Part shown: piece after piece, positions 25,621 through 34,406 of the stretch
How positions within the stretch are numbered: position 1 is the first letter of the stretch
Layout: each line of letters opens with the position of its first letter
Virus record (IMG/VR): IMGVR_UViG_3300047376_000758
Span: 1-47,079 of that record
Origin: a virus
Reading direction: 5' to 3' (one strand)
Length of the DNA: 47,079 bases
Made by a program: the position numbers and the translations under genes
Notes under the pieces: generated by a model
What the model saw: the letters and a program-made list of their open reading frames with translations, nothing else
What the model was told of the DNA's origin: nothing
Database searches by the model: none

Positions 25621-26421
25621 TTATTTAAGTTTTTTATCGATAGACTTATAAACTTCAAGTCCTTCATCTGTTTGGAACCAAGCAGCCATAGCTGAATATG
25701 GGTTCTCATCAAAAGGAACTGTCATTAATTTTCTACCGTTAGTACCCCAAGTAAATGTTCTTTGATCTTGAGACAGTTTAATAATACCTGACTCAGTTGC
25801 GTTAATAGCAAAGTTCCTAAGTATTACGTTTTCGTCTTCTGCTAAATCTAAAAACAATTTAGGGTTTCTTTTAGCAAATATTAATATATCTCTTTTTAGT
25901 TCTTTAGAACTTAAGCCAGATACAGCTGAACCATTTTCAACTCTTAATATCGCTTCTGCTTGTTCAATATCCATTACTGAAGCAGCGTTTAATGCTTTAA
26001 TTTCAAACTCTATCATATCTAACTCATCAACAGCTACAGCTTTTTTGTCAAATTCATTATAAACTTTTCCTTTAGCTGGATGGTACATAGATAATAGTTT
26101 TTGTAATTGAACTTTTTCTTTTGGCACAAATAATGTTCCATCTTCAAAAACAATATGCTCTAAAGTAACTGGTCCTTGTTGTTCATCAACAAACACAGAC
26201 TTTTGATTAGTTGCATATCTTAACTCCCTGTTATAACCTTTAACTGGATCAAACCAAAACATTGGATGTCTAGGAGTGTGTCTTGAAGGAATTTTAAATG
26301 TTAATGGTTCTTTTGAACCTTTTAAAAAATAAGTTCTATCTTTATATTCCCAAGTATCTTTTTTTACTTCAGGAGTCGCTGGGGCTTTAGCCACAGGCTT
26401 TTTCTTTTCTTTTGTTTCCAT
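25621..26421 (-). CDS. Conserved phage structural-region protein
   Basis: A 266-residue protein with a Lys/Pro/Ala-rich N-terminus (KEKKKPVAKAPATPEVKK), a beta-rich part containing PRHPMFWFDPVKGYNRELRY, and an alpha-helical part (KELKRDILIFAKRNPKLFLD then LAEDENVILRNFAINATESG). I have seen this arrangement beside capsid genes of marine phages and believe it is conserved there, but I know no function. It is flanked by terminators on both sides and has its own leader of pentanucleotide repeats, so it may be expressed at a different level from the capsid gene. A virion or assembly role is inferred. Confidence 0.62.
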   Translation of the reverse strand: METKEKKKPVAKAPATPEVKKDTWEYKDRTYFLKGSKEPLTFKIPSRHTPRHPMFWFDPVKGYNRELRYATNQKSVFVDEQQGPVTLEHIVFEDGTLFVPKEKVQLQKLLSMYHPAKGKVYNEFDKKAVAVDELDMIEFEIKALNAASVMDIEQAEAILRVENGSAVSGLSSKELKRDILIFAKRNPKLFLDLAEDENVILRNFAINATESGIIKLSQDQRTFTWGTNGRKLMTVPFDENPYSAMAAWFQTDEGLEVYKSIDKKLK

Positions 26422-26444
26422 AATATAATATAATATAATAATTA
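26422..26444 (-). promoter_or_regulatory. Leader with three AATAT units before the 266-residue gene
   Basis: Directly behind the start, read on the plus strand after CAT, come three copies of AATAT and then AATAATTA. The same layout with two copies precedes the scaffold gene. It is either an AT-rich translation leader, normal in Bacteroidota, or part of a promoter. No -33/-7 consensus could be fixed. Confidence 0.4.
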
Positions 26445-26469
26445 AAAAAGACCCCGCCGAAGCGGGATC
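26444..26469 (-). terminator. Strong intrinsic terminator after the capsid / 95-residue pair
   Basis: On the minus strand GATCCCGC, the stable tetraloop TTCG and GCGGGGTC are followed by TTTTTT. Eight pairs with one G-T wobble and a T-run make this the cleanest terminator of the late operon. It lies 12 bases after the stop of the 95-residue gene and probably limits expression of the downstream tail genes relative to the capsid gene. Confidence 0.93.
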
Positions 26470-26481
26470 TTATTATTGTTT

Positions 26482-26769
26482 TTAACCAATAGCAATTGAT
26501 GTAATTGCAGGCATATCTACTAAGATAGCAGGGCCAGCAGCACCATTACCTTTTTCGATAGCATCATTTACCGCATCTCTGATTTTACTAAAATCACTTT
26601 GAGTAGGGTAGGTTATAGTAGCTACGTCTACAGTTGTAGCATTAGCGTCTAGCTTTAAGACAATAGCAGTAGCAGTTGGAACACCAACATGCACTATATT
26701 ATCACAAGGTAGTAAATCAGCTTTTCCACCGTTAGTAGTCGCAACTTTTGCAAATTTTATATATCCCAT
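26482..26769 (-). CDS. 95-residue protein co-expressed with the capsid gene
   Basis: A small protein, YIKFAKVATTNGGKADLLPC followed by a Thr/Val-rich strand region (TATAIVLKLDANATTVDVAT) and a helix (DFSKIRDAVNDAIEKGNGA). It looks like a compact alpha/beta fold. It lies 26 bases after the capsid gene and just before the strong terminator, so it should be made in amounts similar to the capsid protein. A head decoration or abundant virion protein is a reasonable inference, but I recognise no named family. Confidence 0.62.
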   Translation of the reverse strand: MGYIKFAKVATTNGGKADLLPCDNIVHVGVPTATAIVLKLDANATTVDVATITYPTQSDFSKIRDAVNDAIEKGNGAAGPAILVDMPAITSIAIG

Positions 26770-26795
26770 TTTCTTTATCTTTTAAATGTTAATAA

Positions 26796-28268
26796 TTATA
26801 TAGTTGACTTAAACAATACGAAGTTATTCGCAGCTTGAGTAACTAAACATCTTTCAGATAAGAAGTGAACTTCCATAGCATCAAGAGCAGAAGTATAAGC
26901 ACCACCTACAGAACCTGTAATCCAGTTTTTATATCGTCTGTCATCAGTTTGAGAAGCTCTATATCTTACGTGTAAGAAAGGACGTCTAATGTTTGATCCT
27001 AACATTTGATCATAAACTGTAGTAGTACCAGCAGGAACCATAACACCATCAATATCAGATGTTAAACCTCTAGTAGTAGCATCGTTTAAGTATTTCCAGT
27101 CAGTTTTGTAAAAGTCATAAGAACCTCTTCTAAATCCTGAAAAACCAAAGTTAAGTGCCATTTCTGACTCATTGTCAAATAAACCGTAAGAAGCAGCTTG
27201 TGTACCAGCGTAACCTCCGCCAGCCATAGCAGCAATCATATCGTCAAAATCAAGAGCAGTAGCTCTGTTTAAGAACAACATGTTTTCTTCAATAGCTCCT
27301 TGCTTGTCAAGTTGCTTAAGAATAGCATCAAAATCACCTAATGCACCAGCTCCAGGAGCAGCAGCACCAGCAAAATTTTGCCATACATTACCTCTTGTTT
27401 CAATAGCATCAAATAAACCTTGAGTACCTATTGGAGCAACTCCAGCAGTACCAGCGTCATTTAACGTAAACTGAGTATCAGCAAAACTACTAGCGTAGTT
27501 AGCATCAGCAACACCTGAACCAGTAGCAGCTTTAACACCTTCAACGCAAGTCATTTCTAAGTAATCTTCAAATCTTAATCTTGTTTCAGACTCAGCTTTT
27601 AGATACCACATGTAACCTGATGTTCCATCTTCAGTAGCAACTTCAATCCAACCAATTTGAGCAGCATCAGAACCTGATACTTCAAATTTATCTTTAATGA
27701 TAACTGGATTATTTGCGTAAGTTTTTGGAGTAGGCTCAATAGATCCAACCATTTGGCTAGTTCCTTTTGCAAATTCTGAACCATAAACAAACATTTTTAA
27801 ACCAGTAGTTCCTAAACCAGCAGCAGTTAAACTAGCAGCTTCGTAAGGCACAGCAGTAATAGTTAAACCAGAAACAGCTACAACTAAAGCTTTTACAGTA
27901 GTAAAGCCATCAGCTATAACAATAGTTTGATTTAATCTTACAGCTTGATTACCTGTTATAGTTAAAACATCACCAGCTCTAGATACACCTTCATAAGCAA
28001 TGTGTAATCTATTTTGCTCAGACCAAATTACTTGATCAGATGTCATAGGCATTTCAGCGCCTACCATTCTCAAGAAAGCAGATAAAGTTCTGTTTCCGTA
28101 TCTTTCTACTTCAGCTTCATAAAGCTCAGGTAGATATTGTTGTGTCCAAGTCGAAAAATTAGCGTCGTGAAAATTGATATAGTTATCAACCACAGCTTGT
28201 TGTTTCGGCATAGGGACAATTGATGGTGGAAATGCTCCGCCACCTGCAGAATTGTCTAAAAATCCCAT
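26796..28268 (-). CDS. Major capsid protein
   Basis: A 490-residue protein. Its N-terminal arm (MGFLDNSAGGGAFPPSIVPM) is followed by a helix with ELYEAEVERYGNRTLSAFLR, then AEMPMTSDQVIWSEQNRLHI, a small beta domain, long alpha/beta regions and C-terminal SERCLVTQAANNFVLFKSTI. The order portal, acidic Lys/Glu-rich protein, this gene, and its size, are as expected for an HK97-fold major capsid protein of about 490-500 residues such as that of crAss-like phages. YGNRTLS and the SDQVIWSEQ segment are conserved in capsid proteins of marine phages as I remember them. It has a leader with AAAATATAAAATG and no Shine-Dalgarno sequence. It shares a transcript with the 95-residue gene up to the strong terminator. 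Confidence 0.85.
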   Translation of the reverse strand: MGFLDNSAGGGAFPPSIVPMPKQQAVVDNYINFHDANFSTWTQQYLPELYEAEVERYGNRTLSAFLRMVGAEMPMTSDQVIWSEQNRLHIAYEGVSRAGDVLTITGNQAVRLNQTIVIADGFTTVKALVVAVSGLTITAVPYEAASLTAAGLGTTGLKMFVYGSEFAKGTSQMVGSIEPTPKTYANNPVIIKDKFEVSGSDAAQIGWIEVATEDGTSGYMWYLKAESETRLRFEDYLEMTCVEGVKAATGSGVADANYASSFADTQFTLNDAGTAGVAPIGTQGLFDAIETRGNVWQNFAGAAAPGAGALGDFDAILKQLDKQGAIEENMLFLNRATALDFDDMIAAMAGGGYAGTQAASYGLFDNESEMALNFGFSGFRRGSYDFYKTDWKYLNDATTRGLTSDIDGVMVPAGTTTVYDQMLGSNIRRPFLHVRYRASQTDDRRYKNWITGSVGGAYTSALDAMEVHFLSERCLVTQAANNFVLFKSTI

Positions 28269-28289
28269 TTTATATTTTAGTTTTAAGTT

Positions 28290-29447
28290 TTATTTTTTTA
28301 TTTTATTTATTTTTAACTTAGAACTTGTATCGCCAGAAATAGCTCTTACTTTAAAACCATTTAAATAAATATCACCTGGAACTTCAGTCCTAGCGTCTTT
28401 ACTTATATTTTTTGATTTAGCAGTAATATCTTTTACAGCATCACTTTTACCTTGCTCATAAAAATGAGAAGCAATAGTGTCGATGTTTCTAGCTCCATAT
28501 ATAGCTTTGTGGTATGCACCTGGATCATTAACTGTACCATCTTCGTTTAAGAACTTCTTAATAAATGTTGTTAGATCAGATTGCGCCTCGGCAACTTCAT
28601 TAGCATCTTTAACGCCGTACCTAAATTTCTTATCACCAACTTTGAAATCAAAACCTTTGAAATCATTAGTAAAATAATCTTTAGTTGCAGTTTTAAAGCT
28701 CTCATGACTTTGCTTTGCTACCTCTTGTTCTTTGTTATATCTATTGAAAAAATCCATTGCTTTTTGTTGTTCTTGAGTAACGCCCGGTCTCAACTTGATC
28801 TCGTCGTAATACTTCTTTTTCGTTTCCTCCAAAAAGTTTTTGGCTTTTGCAATTTCTTCTTTGTAAGCAAGTTTCTTTTTCTTTTGCTCACGTTCCTCAG
28901 CTTCTTCAGGATCAAAGTAGAATTTATCTTCTAATATAAAATCTACTTCTTCTCTGTCTAAGTGAGGTTTAGTCTGTTTGTAGTATTCTCTAAGTAAAAC
29001 ATCTTCGTCAACGTTAGTGTAGTCTCTATTTAATCTAACATAGTCTTCAACCGTGCCACCAGTTTCTTTCATAAACTCAACAAGTTTTTCTACGTTCTCT
29101 GGTAAATCAACTTTTTCAACTACTGGCTCTAGTGTTTTTTCAACCGGTTTTTCTACAGGAGTTTCTTCTTCTGTTATTTCACTTATAACAGTAGTTTCTT
29201 CTTCTTTAGCAGGTTCTTCCTTAGTTTCTACTTTTTCTTCAACCTTTTTTTCTGAAACTTCTTGTACAACTTCTTGTACAACTTCTTTAGTTTCTTCAGG
29301 TTGTTTTGTTTCTTCTTCTTTTTTAGTTAAATCTACTTTAGTTGTAAGTTCTGTTTTAACTAATTTTTTAGGCTTCTTTTTCATTTTAAATTCGCCTTGT
29401 TCTAGAGTTCCATCAGGAGCCTCTTTTACTTCTTCTTTTTCTGACAT
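28290..29447 (-). CDS. Probable scaffolding / head-assembly protein
   Basis: A 385-residue protein. Residues 1-130 are a low-complexity Glu/Lys/Val/Thr region (KEEETKQPEETKEVVQEVVQ and similar), followed by a helical acidic part (ENVEKLVEFMKETGGTVEDY, then AEEREQKKKKLAYKEEIAKA) and a C-terminal SGDTSSKLKINKIKK. Position between portal and major capsid, high charge, coiled-coil content and a basic C-terminus are the usual features of scaffold proteins, which bind capsid subunits and leave or are degraded. No protease domain is visible in it. The leader has two AATAT units. The assignment is from position and composition. Confidence 0.7.
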   Translation of the reverse strand: MSEKEEVKEAPDGTLEQGEFKMKKKPKKLVKTELTTKVDLTKKEEETKQPEETKEVVQEVVQEVSEKKVEEKVETKEEPAKEEETTVISEITEEETPVEKPVEKTLEPVVEKVDLPENVEKLVEFMKETGGTVEDYVRLNRDYTNVDEDVLLREYYKQTKPHLDREEVDFILEDKFYFDPEEAEEREQKKKKLAYKEEIAKAKNFLEETKKKYYDEIKLRPGVTQEQQKAMDFFNRYNKEQEVAKQSHESFKTATKDYFTNDFKGFDFKVGDKKFRYGVKDANEVAEAQSDLTTFIKKFLNEDGTVNDPGAYHKAIYGARNIDTIASHFYEQGKSDAVKDITAKSKNISKDARTEVPGDIYLNGFKVRAISGDTSSKLKINKIKK

Positions 29448-29465
29448 AATATAATATAATAATTA
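29448..29465 (-). promoter_or_regulatory. Leader with two AATAT units before the scaffold gene
   Basis: On the plus strand, CAT of the start is followed by AATAT twice and AATAATTA, the same layout as upstream of the 266-residue gene but one unit shorter. It lies in the 25-base gap between portal and scaffold genes. Promoter or translation-leader function is possible; no consensus could be fixed. Confidence 0.4.
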
Positions 29466-29472
29466 ATAATAA

Positions 29473-31908
29473 TTAACCCATTCCAAAAGGATTGAGCATT
29501 GGCATAGGCTCTTCACTTGGTGTTGGCTGATCTTTTTCAGTTGCACTAGTTTCAAAGCTTGTTGGTAATAAATCGTTTTGTCTTTGGTCTATTAGTTGAG
29601 ACTGCTGAGTACCTTCAATACGAACTCTTTCATCTTTACGGTCTTCTATTTCTTTTTCTTTTGCTTTCATACCATCAACTTCCATTTGTTTTAATTCTAA
29701 ATCAAACTTATGTTGTTGGTTCATAATCATTATCTTGACCTCAGCTTCTTGCCTGTACTTTTCAACATCAAATTGTACTTTAGCTTGTTCAAACTGTACT
29801 TTTTGCTCTGTAAGTATTTGCTGTTTTTGAGTTTCAGCTAAAGCTTGTTTTTCAGCTGCTTCTGCTTGTGATTGAGCTTGCTGCTGTATTTGCTGTAGTT
29901 TCATAGCTTGTTCAGCTGCTTGCTTTTGCTGTCTACGTTGTTTTAATAATTGATTAGCTAAAGTTAAGTTTTTAACTTCTCTAATATCAATAGCGTCTTC
30001 TAAATCAATACCACCTGTTTTTAAAGCTATTTGTATGTTTTCTTCTAACTTAGCTTTTTCTTCATCGTCTGGCTCAAGATCTAAAAATATACCAAAATCG
30101 TATATGTTTTTATCCATAAGCTCAGTCAATGTAGACACATTAAATTTAGTTATACTAGTTTGCAGCGCTGATCTAGTAAGTGGAAACATTAAAGCATCAC
30201 CTATTCTAAGTGATATATTTTCACAGTTTTTAAGTGTCAAGTATAAACTAGCTTGTAATATGTGTCTAGTTGCAGTATTAGAATTAGCAGCTGCTATTTT
30301 CTGTAAACCTACTAAAGAGTTTTTATCAGGGTTACTAGCATCTCTAGCCTCGTTTAATCCCGTCACATCTCTAATAAGCTGTAAGTAATATTGGTAAGTT
30401 TGTATAAGACTTTGTATTTTAGCTCCACCACTACCGCTTTGTAATTCTTGAATAGGTACTTTACCAGGATTCATATCACCATCTTGAGTGAATGATCTAC
30501 CAACAATAGAACCTGTTTGAAAATACATGTTTAAAGCTTCTTGTGGATTATATGTTGTTCCGTTACCTAAATCTACCTCAGCTAAACCATCAACATCCAT
30601 GTAAACACCATCAGGAACTACTCTAGATAACACCTGTTGTAGTTTAAGATGTGTTAGTTGAATCATGTCAGCAAAACCTGTTATACGATTAACTAATGAA
30701 TCTATACGTCCTTTGTACATTCTAGGAGCGCATATATTATAATTCATATTAACTTTAGTAGTGTCTGCGCCTGGCCTAGTCATATTTTGAGCCATTTCCC
30801 ATCTTAACATTTTAGGATGTCCTAATATCTTAACGCCGCTATATAATACTTCTATAGATCTAAAAGCTTTGGTAAAGTTAACTTCTTCTGGCGGATTAAA
30901 AGCATCTGTTTTTTCTAATGCTTTTTCTAAGCCATTTGGAGTTTCTTTTATTTTAAACACTTGATTAGTAAATGTTTTGTATTCAAAATACATAACTTGT
31001 ATTTTATCATCAAAATATCTACCGTTCCAATCGTTTCTATAGTTAGAGTTACCTGGATATTTCTCTATTTCCTTTAGTTCTTCAGGTGTTAGCATAGGAA
31101 ACTGCTTTTTAAGCTCTGCCATACTAAGTCCTTTTACCTCACCAACATACCATATATCTTCAAAGTTTGGATCTTCAGTATATGAATAAACTAAATTAGC
31201 TGGATCTACATAGCTAACGCCAACTCCCTCTTGTAAATTAAACTCTGTTTTTGAACAAGCAATACCTAATACTGTTAAATCATAGTTTAATCTTCTTCTA
31301 ACTAAATCATATTTATTATAATCTAAAACATAATTAATAGCTTCTTCTTGAGCTATTTCAATACCTTGTTTATAATTCAACTGCATATAAACAGAAACTT
31401 CATCAGGATTTGTTGGCATGTTTGACTTGCCGCCACCTGTTGAAACATCTAATCCTAGCTGTGCTTTTGCTTTAGCTATATATTCTTTAGCATAAATATC
31501 TTTCATTAAGCCTTGAATATATGCAGATCTTTTTCCAGTAGAAGAAGGATCTTGAGCATAGGCTTTAATATCATAGTTTCTTTGGGACATGCCATTTACA
31601 ACTATGTCTACAAATTTAGAAATAATAGGTACAGGTGTCCAGTCTAAGTTTAAATAAGATAAATCACCATTTATAGATAGTTCATCTTTGTACTTTTGAA
31701 CAGACTGTTCTCCTCTAGCGTATAGTCTTAATTGATGGAAGTTATTGTAGTTAGTAGCAAATCTATATCCTCCAGCTCCTGTTCTAGTACCACTAAACCA
31801 TTCGCCTTCTATTGCTTGACCTACTTTTAATCCATAGTCATAAGACGCTTTAACTGCATCAGGTACTACCTGATCCGGAAATGAACTTCCATAACTAGTT
31901 TCTATCAT
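29473..31908 (-). CDS. Portal protein
   Basis: An 811-residue protein that forms the dodecameric DNA gate of the head. Features: N-terminal LRLYARGEQSVQKYKDEL and LNLDWTPVPIISKFVDIVVN (the wing/clip opening seen in large portals), a central stem region with AQNMTRPGADTTKVNMNYNI, RDVTGLNEARDASNPDKNSL, and a C-terminal (about residues 640-760) Gln/Lys/Glu coiled coil (LQQIQQQAQSQAEAAEKQAL) followed by a Pro-rich tail. The size and the Gln-rich barrel end agree with crAss-like portals of about 800 residues. It starts one base beyond the terminase stop and is followed by the scaffold gene. The portal call is firm from position and pattern; the family link is a hypothesis. Confidence 0.85.
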   Translation of the reverse strand: MIETSYGSSFPDQVVPDAVKASYDYGLKVGQAIEGEWFSGTRTGAGGYRFATNYNNFHQLRLYARGEQSVQKYKDELSINGDLSYLNLDWTPVPIISKFVDIVVNGMSQRNYDIKAYAQDPSSTGKRSAYIQGLMKDIYAKEYIAKAKAQLGLDVSTGGGKSNMPTNPDEVSVYMQLNYKQGIEIAQEEAINYVLDYNKYDLVRRRLNYDLTVLGIACSKTEFNLQEGVGVSYVDPANLVYSYTEDPNFEDIWYVGEVKGLSMAELKKQFPMLTPEELKEIEKYPGNSNYRNDWNGRYFDDKIQVMYFEYKTFTNQVFKIKETPNGLEKALEKTDAFNPPEEVNFTKAFRSIEVLYSGVKILGHPKMLRWEMAQNMTRPGADTTKVNMNYNICAPRMYKGRIDSLVNRITGFADMIQLTHLKLQQVLSRVVPDGVYMDVDGLAEVDLGNGTTYNPQEALNMYFQTGSIVGRSFTQDGDMNPGKVPIQELQSGSGGAKIQSLIQTYQYYLQLIRDVTGLNEARDASNPDKNSLVGLQKIAAANSNTATRHILQASLYLTLKNCENISLRIGDALMFPLTRSALQTSITKFNVSTLTELMDKNIYDFGIFLDLEPDDEEKAKLEENIQIALKTGGIDLEDAIDIREVKNLTLANQLLKQRRQQKQAAEQAMKLQQIQQQAQSQAEAAEKQALAETQKQQILTEQKVQFEQAKVQFDVEKYRQEAEVKIMIMNQQHKFDLELKQMEVDGMKAKEKEIEDRKDERVRIEGTQQSQLIDQRQNDLLPTSFETSATEKDQPTPSEEPMPMLNPFGMG

Positions 31909-34134
31909 TTATTTTTGTATTTTTGAAACAAAACCATCATTATCGTATTTTTTAAAACTCAAATTTAATGGTTGTTTATTTTTAATTGCATTAGGTCTAT
32001 AATTATTTTTATTACAAGCCATTATAGCTAAACCTGAACTAATAGTAGCATCAAATTTTGTTCTATTGTTTATATTAAACCTAGACCAATCTTGTAATGT
32101 CTTTTGATGATACATATCTCCAAAAGAATCTTTTAATATGCCTACGTAATTTTCTATGTAAGCTTCAATTGCAGCAGCGTGTGCTTGCTTAATGTCTTCA
32201 CTCGAGTTAGGTATACCACCTATTTCTTTTTCTGTTACAGATAATCTGTTCCATACTTTATCAGGTCTATTCATACTAAAACCTCTATAACCTCTTCTTC
32301 TTAAATAGTACAACAGTCTTGGTCTATTGTTTTCTGCTAATATTGGCATTCCATAAAAAACTAACGACATTAAAACCTCTTCAAAAAATATTTCAGATGT
32401 TTCTGGTCTAGCTATGTATTCTAAAAAGAAGTGGTTAGGAGGCGCGTCTTCCATAGAAAACTTTGTTAAACCATGTAAAGCGCCGTTAGATCCTTTACCG
32501 TCTACAGTGCCACTAATGTCATAACTATCACATCCAAAAGCGCCAATATGTTCGTTACCTGGATACTTAACTCCATTTTTAACTATTAATTTATTTTGCA
32601 AGTGAGACGGAGGAACCCAGCTTATATTAAACCTACCATTATTGTCCGGAACAAACTGAACCCTAGTATCTTTAATCCCACCTTCCCAGATAAATTTACC
32701 TCTAGTAACATTAGCTTTGTTGTTAAATTCATCATTAAAATCTATCTGTTCATAAATTTTAATTAAATTAAATAAACTTTCTTTTGTTTCATCTCTAAAA
32801 GCGTGTGCTTCAGTTCTTGGAAACTGTCTATAATATTCATTTAAACTATCTTGGTCGGATTTTAATCCTTCTACTTCGTTTTCCCAGTGCTCGATAACTC
32901 CTGTTGTAATTTCATAACCATCAACTCCTTTGATTGGATTTTTACCTCTAACGAAGACAGGTAGTCCATAAGTATCGATGAATCCTTCGTAGTTCCATTC
33001 CATAGGAATGAACAAGCTATAGAGCCCAGAAGATGTTTGTCCGTTTCTATTTCTTTTAGTAACGTCTGAATTGTAGTATAATTTTTTAAAATTGTTTCCA
33101 CCTTTGTCTAAAGCATTTGAAGTTGAGCCCATCATACACTTACCTACGATCCTAGAACCAAGACGTAATGTAGTTTTTGTAACTCTCCAGTTATTCAATA
33201 TATTGTCAGGTCTTTCCCATTTACCACTTTCATCATGAGCTAATAGCTTTAGCTTTTCACCATCATAAGAGTTATCACCTGTATTTTTCCAGTCAATAGT
33301 CGTATCAAGTCCGTCTAGTTCTCTAAGCTGTTCATTCGACTCAAGCTTTCTTCTAGTAAGTTTCGATGCTGGAACTCGATATGCCAATTCAGTTTTCGGC
33401 CTGTCCATACCATCTTGAATGGGTTTAAAAAAGAAAGGGTAGTTGACCGATATGGGTACAACTTTATCCGTGAACATTTTCTTGGCATCTGCTCCAGACT
33501 TGGAAAGTATTCCAAATCTAGCATCGGAAGATATTGTAGCTTGGTTGACAAGCTCTGCGCTTGACATAAAAGAGAATCCAGATCGTCTGTTTTTAAGGTA
33601 GCACATACCGTAACATCTTGCATCTGCTTTACATGCTTCCCAGAATATAAAGAAGAGTCTGTTTGCTTCTCTAAAGTCTGGTGCTCCAATATCGATCTTT
33701 GACCATTGCAAGTACATGTAATGAGTGCCAGTAATGTAAGTATTAACACCATTATTGGAAAACCAATATCCTTGTTCTCTTCTCGTAAATTCATCGTCTA
33801 TATAATCGTACCATTTTTCTTTAAATTCAGCTGGGTATTCTTCCCAGTCAAATCTACTTTTGATTCTTTTTAATTCTTTTGGATATTCTTGCTTTTCCCA
33901 ATATTGTTCCGCTTTTTTCTCACTTCGTTTAAACGGTTCATTTGCTGCTGGTAAAGCAATCCTGAGATTCTGTATTTCAATAATTTGTCCAATTTTTCCA
34001 GTTTTACTTATTACTACAAAATCATAATCAGAGTTGTAACCGTACTCCCATTTTTTAAATCTATTGTTTTTAGCTAATATTTTAGGATTTACAACGTCCT
34101 TAATTTCTTTCCAAAGAGTTTGTTTATAACTCAT
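31909..34134 (-). CDS. terL: Terminase large subunit
   Basis: A 741-residue packaging motor. ATPase part: a deviant Walker A KNRRSGFS (residues about 181-188), where the usual GxGK(S/T) lysine is replaced by Phe and a Lys/Arg pair precedes the loop, and Walker B LLAHDESGKW (about 296-305, catalytic DE). Nuclease part (RNase H-like): IGAFGCDSYDIS near 531-541 with the first metal-binding Asp, and KFDATISSGLAIMA near 700-713 with the last. The N-terminal 170 residues (KSRFDWEEYPAEFKEKWYDY and GVNTYITGTHYMYLQWSKID) are typical of large-phage terminases with a mini-helical N-domain. The start is an ATGA overlap with the gene before. Together with the upstream small gene it should form the packaging complex. 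Confidence 0.92.
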   Translation of the reverse strand: MSYKQTLWKEIKDVVNPKILAKNNRFKKWEYGYNSDYDFVVISKTGKIGQIIEIQNLRIALPAANEPFKRSEKKAEQYWEKQEYPKELKRIKSRFDWEEYPAEFKEKWYDYIDDEFTRREQGYWFSNNGVNTYITGTHYMYLQWSKIDIGAPDFREANRLFFIFWEACKADARCYGMCYLKNRRSGFSFMSSAELVNQATISSDARFGILSKSGADAKKMFTDKVVPISVNYPFFFKPIQDGMDRPKTELAYRVPASKLTRRKLESNEQLRELDGLDTTIDWKNTGDNSYDGEKLKLLAHDESGKWERPDNILNNWRVTKTTLRLGSRIVGKCMMGSTSNALDKGGNNFKKLYYNSDVTKRNRNGQTSSGLYSLFIPMEWNYEGFIDTYGLPVFVRGKNPIKGVDGYEITTGVIEHWENEVEGLKSDQDSLNEYYRQFPRTEAHAFRDETKESLFNLIKIYEQIDFNDEFNNKANVTRGKFIWEGGIKDTRVQFVPDNNGRFNISWVPPSHLQNKLIVKNGVKYPGNEHIGAFGCDSYDISGTVDGKGSNGALHGLTKFSMEDAPPNHFFLEYIARPETSEIFFEEVLMSLVFYGMPILAENNRPRLLYYLRRRGYRGFSMNRPDKVWNRLSVTEKEIGGIPNSSEDIKQAHAAAIEAYIENYVGILKDSFGDMYHQKTLQDWSRFNINNRTKFDATISSGLAIMACNKNNYRPNAIKNKQPLNLSFKKYDNDGFVSKIQK

Positions 34135-34406
34135 TTGCTTCTCCCTTCTGCAAAACCTTTAAAAGTTTTTTGTTCTTTAACTTCTTTAGGTTTTTCATTT
34201 AGCATATCTTCTTCTTGTTGAATACGATTAAGTATTTCAAAAGCATCAAATATAGCTAGCTTTTTAGTTGCGGCAGCGTTTTTTAATCTGTCAGCGCTTA
34301 CATCATCGTCTGAGTCAACAATCTTTTCTTTTGCTACCTTAATAAGTTCCTCAACTGCCTTTTGCCCAGCTTGGATTATTTTCTTTTTCGTTTCCTTGGT
34401 ATTCAT
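34131..34406 (-). CDS. Possible small terminase subunit
   Basis: A 91-residue helical protein with an N-terminal Lys/Glu helix (KIIQAGQKAVEELIKVAKEK), then DSDDDVSADRLKNAAATKKL and AIFDAFEILNRIQQEED, and a basic end. The DDxSAD.LKNAAA.KKLAIFDAFEIL pattern is one I know from short genes beside the large terminase of marine phages. It overlaps the terminase start in ATGA form. A DNA-recognising small terminase is the best guess from position; a wing or HTH domain is not obvious, so this stays tentative. It begins 56 bases inside the preceding gene. Confidence 0.58.
   Translation of the reverse strand: MNTKETKKKIIQAGQKAVEELIKVAKEKIVDSDDDVSADRLKNAAATKKLAIFDAFEILNRIQQEEDMLNEKPKEVKEQKTFKGFAEGRSK

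Noticed and set aside
28581-28934. 117-codon plus-strand frame with a hydrophobic product
   Set aside because: Also antisense to the scaffold, with no leader of the local type and no neighbours in that direction.
29053-29454. 133-codon plus-strand frame rich in Ser, Phe and Val
   Set aside because: Antisense to the Glu/Lys-rich scaffold; such composition bias produces long mirror frames.
33315-33794. 159-codon minus-strand frame inside the terminase
   Set aside because: Same strand but a different frame from terL; the terminase motifs KNRRSGFS and LLAHDE run through this region in the terL frame.
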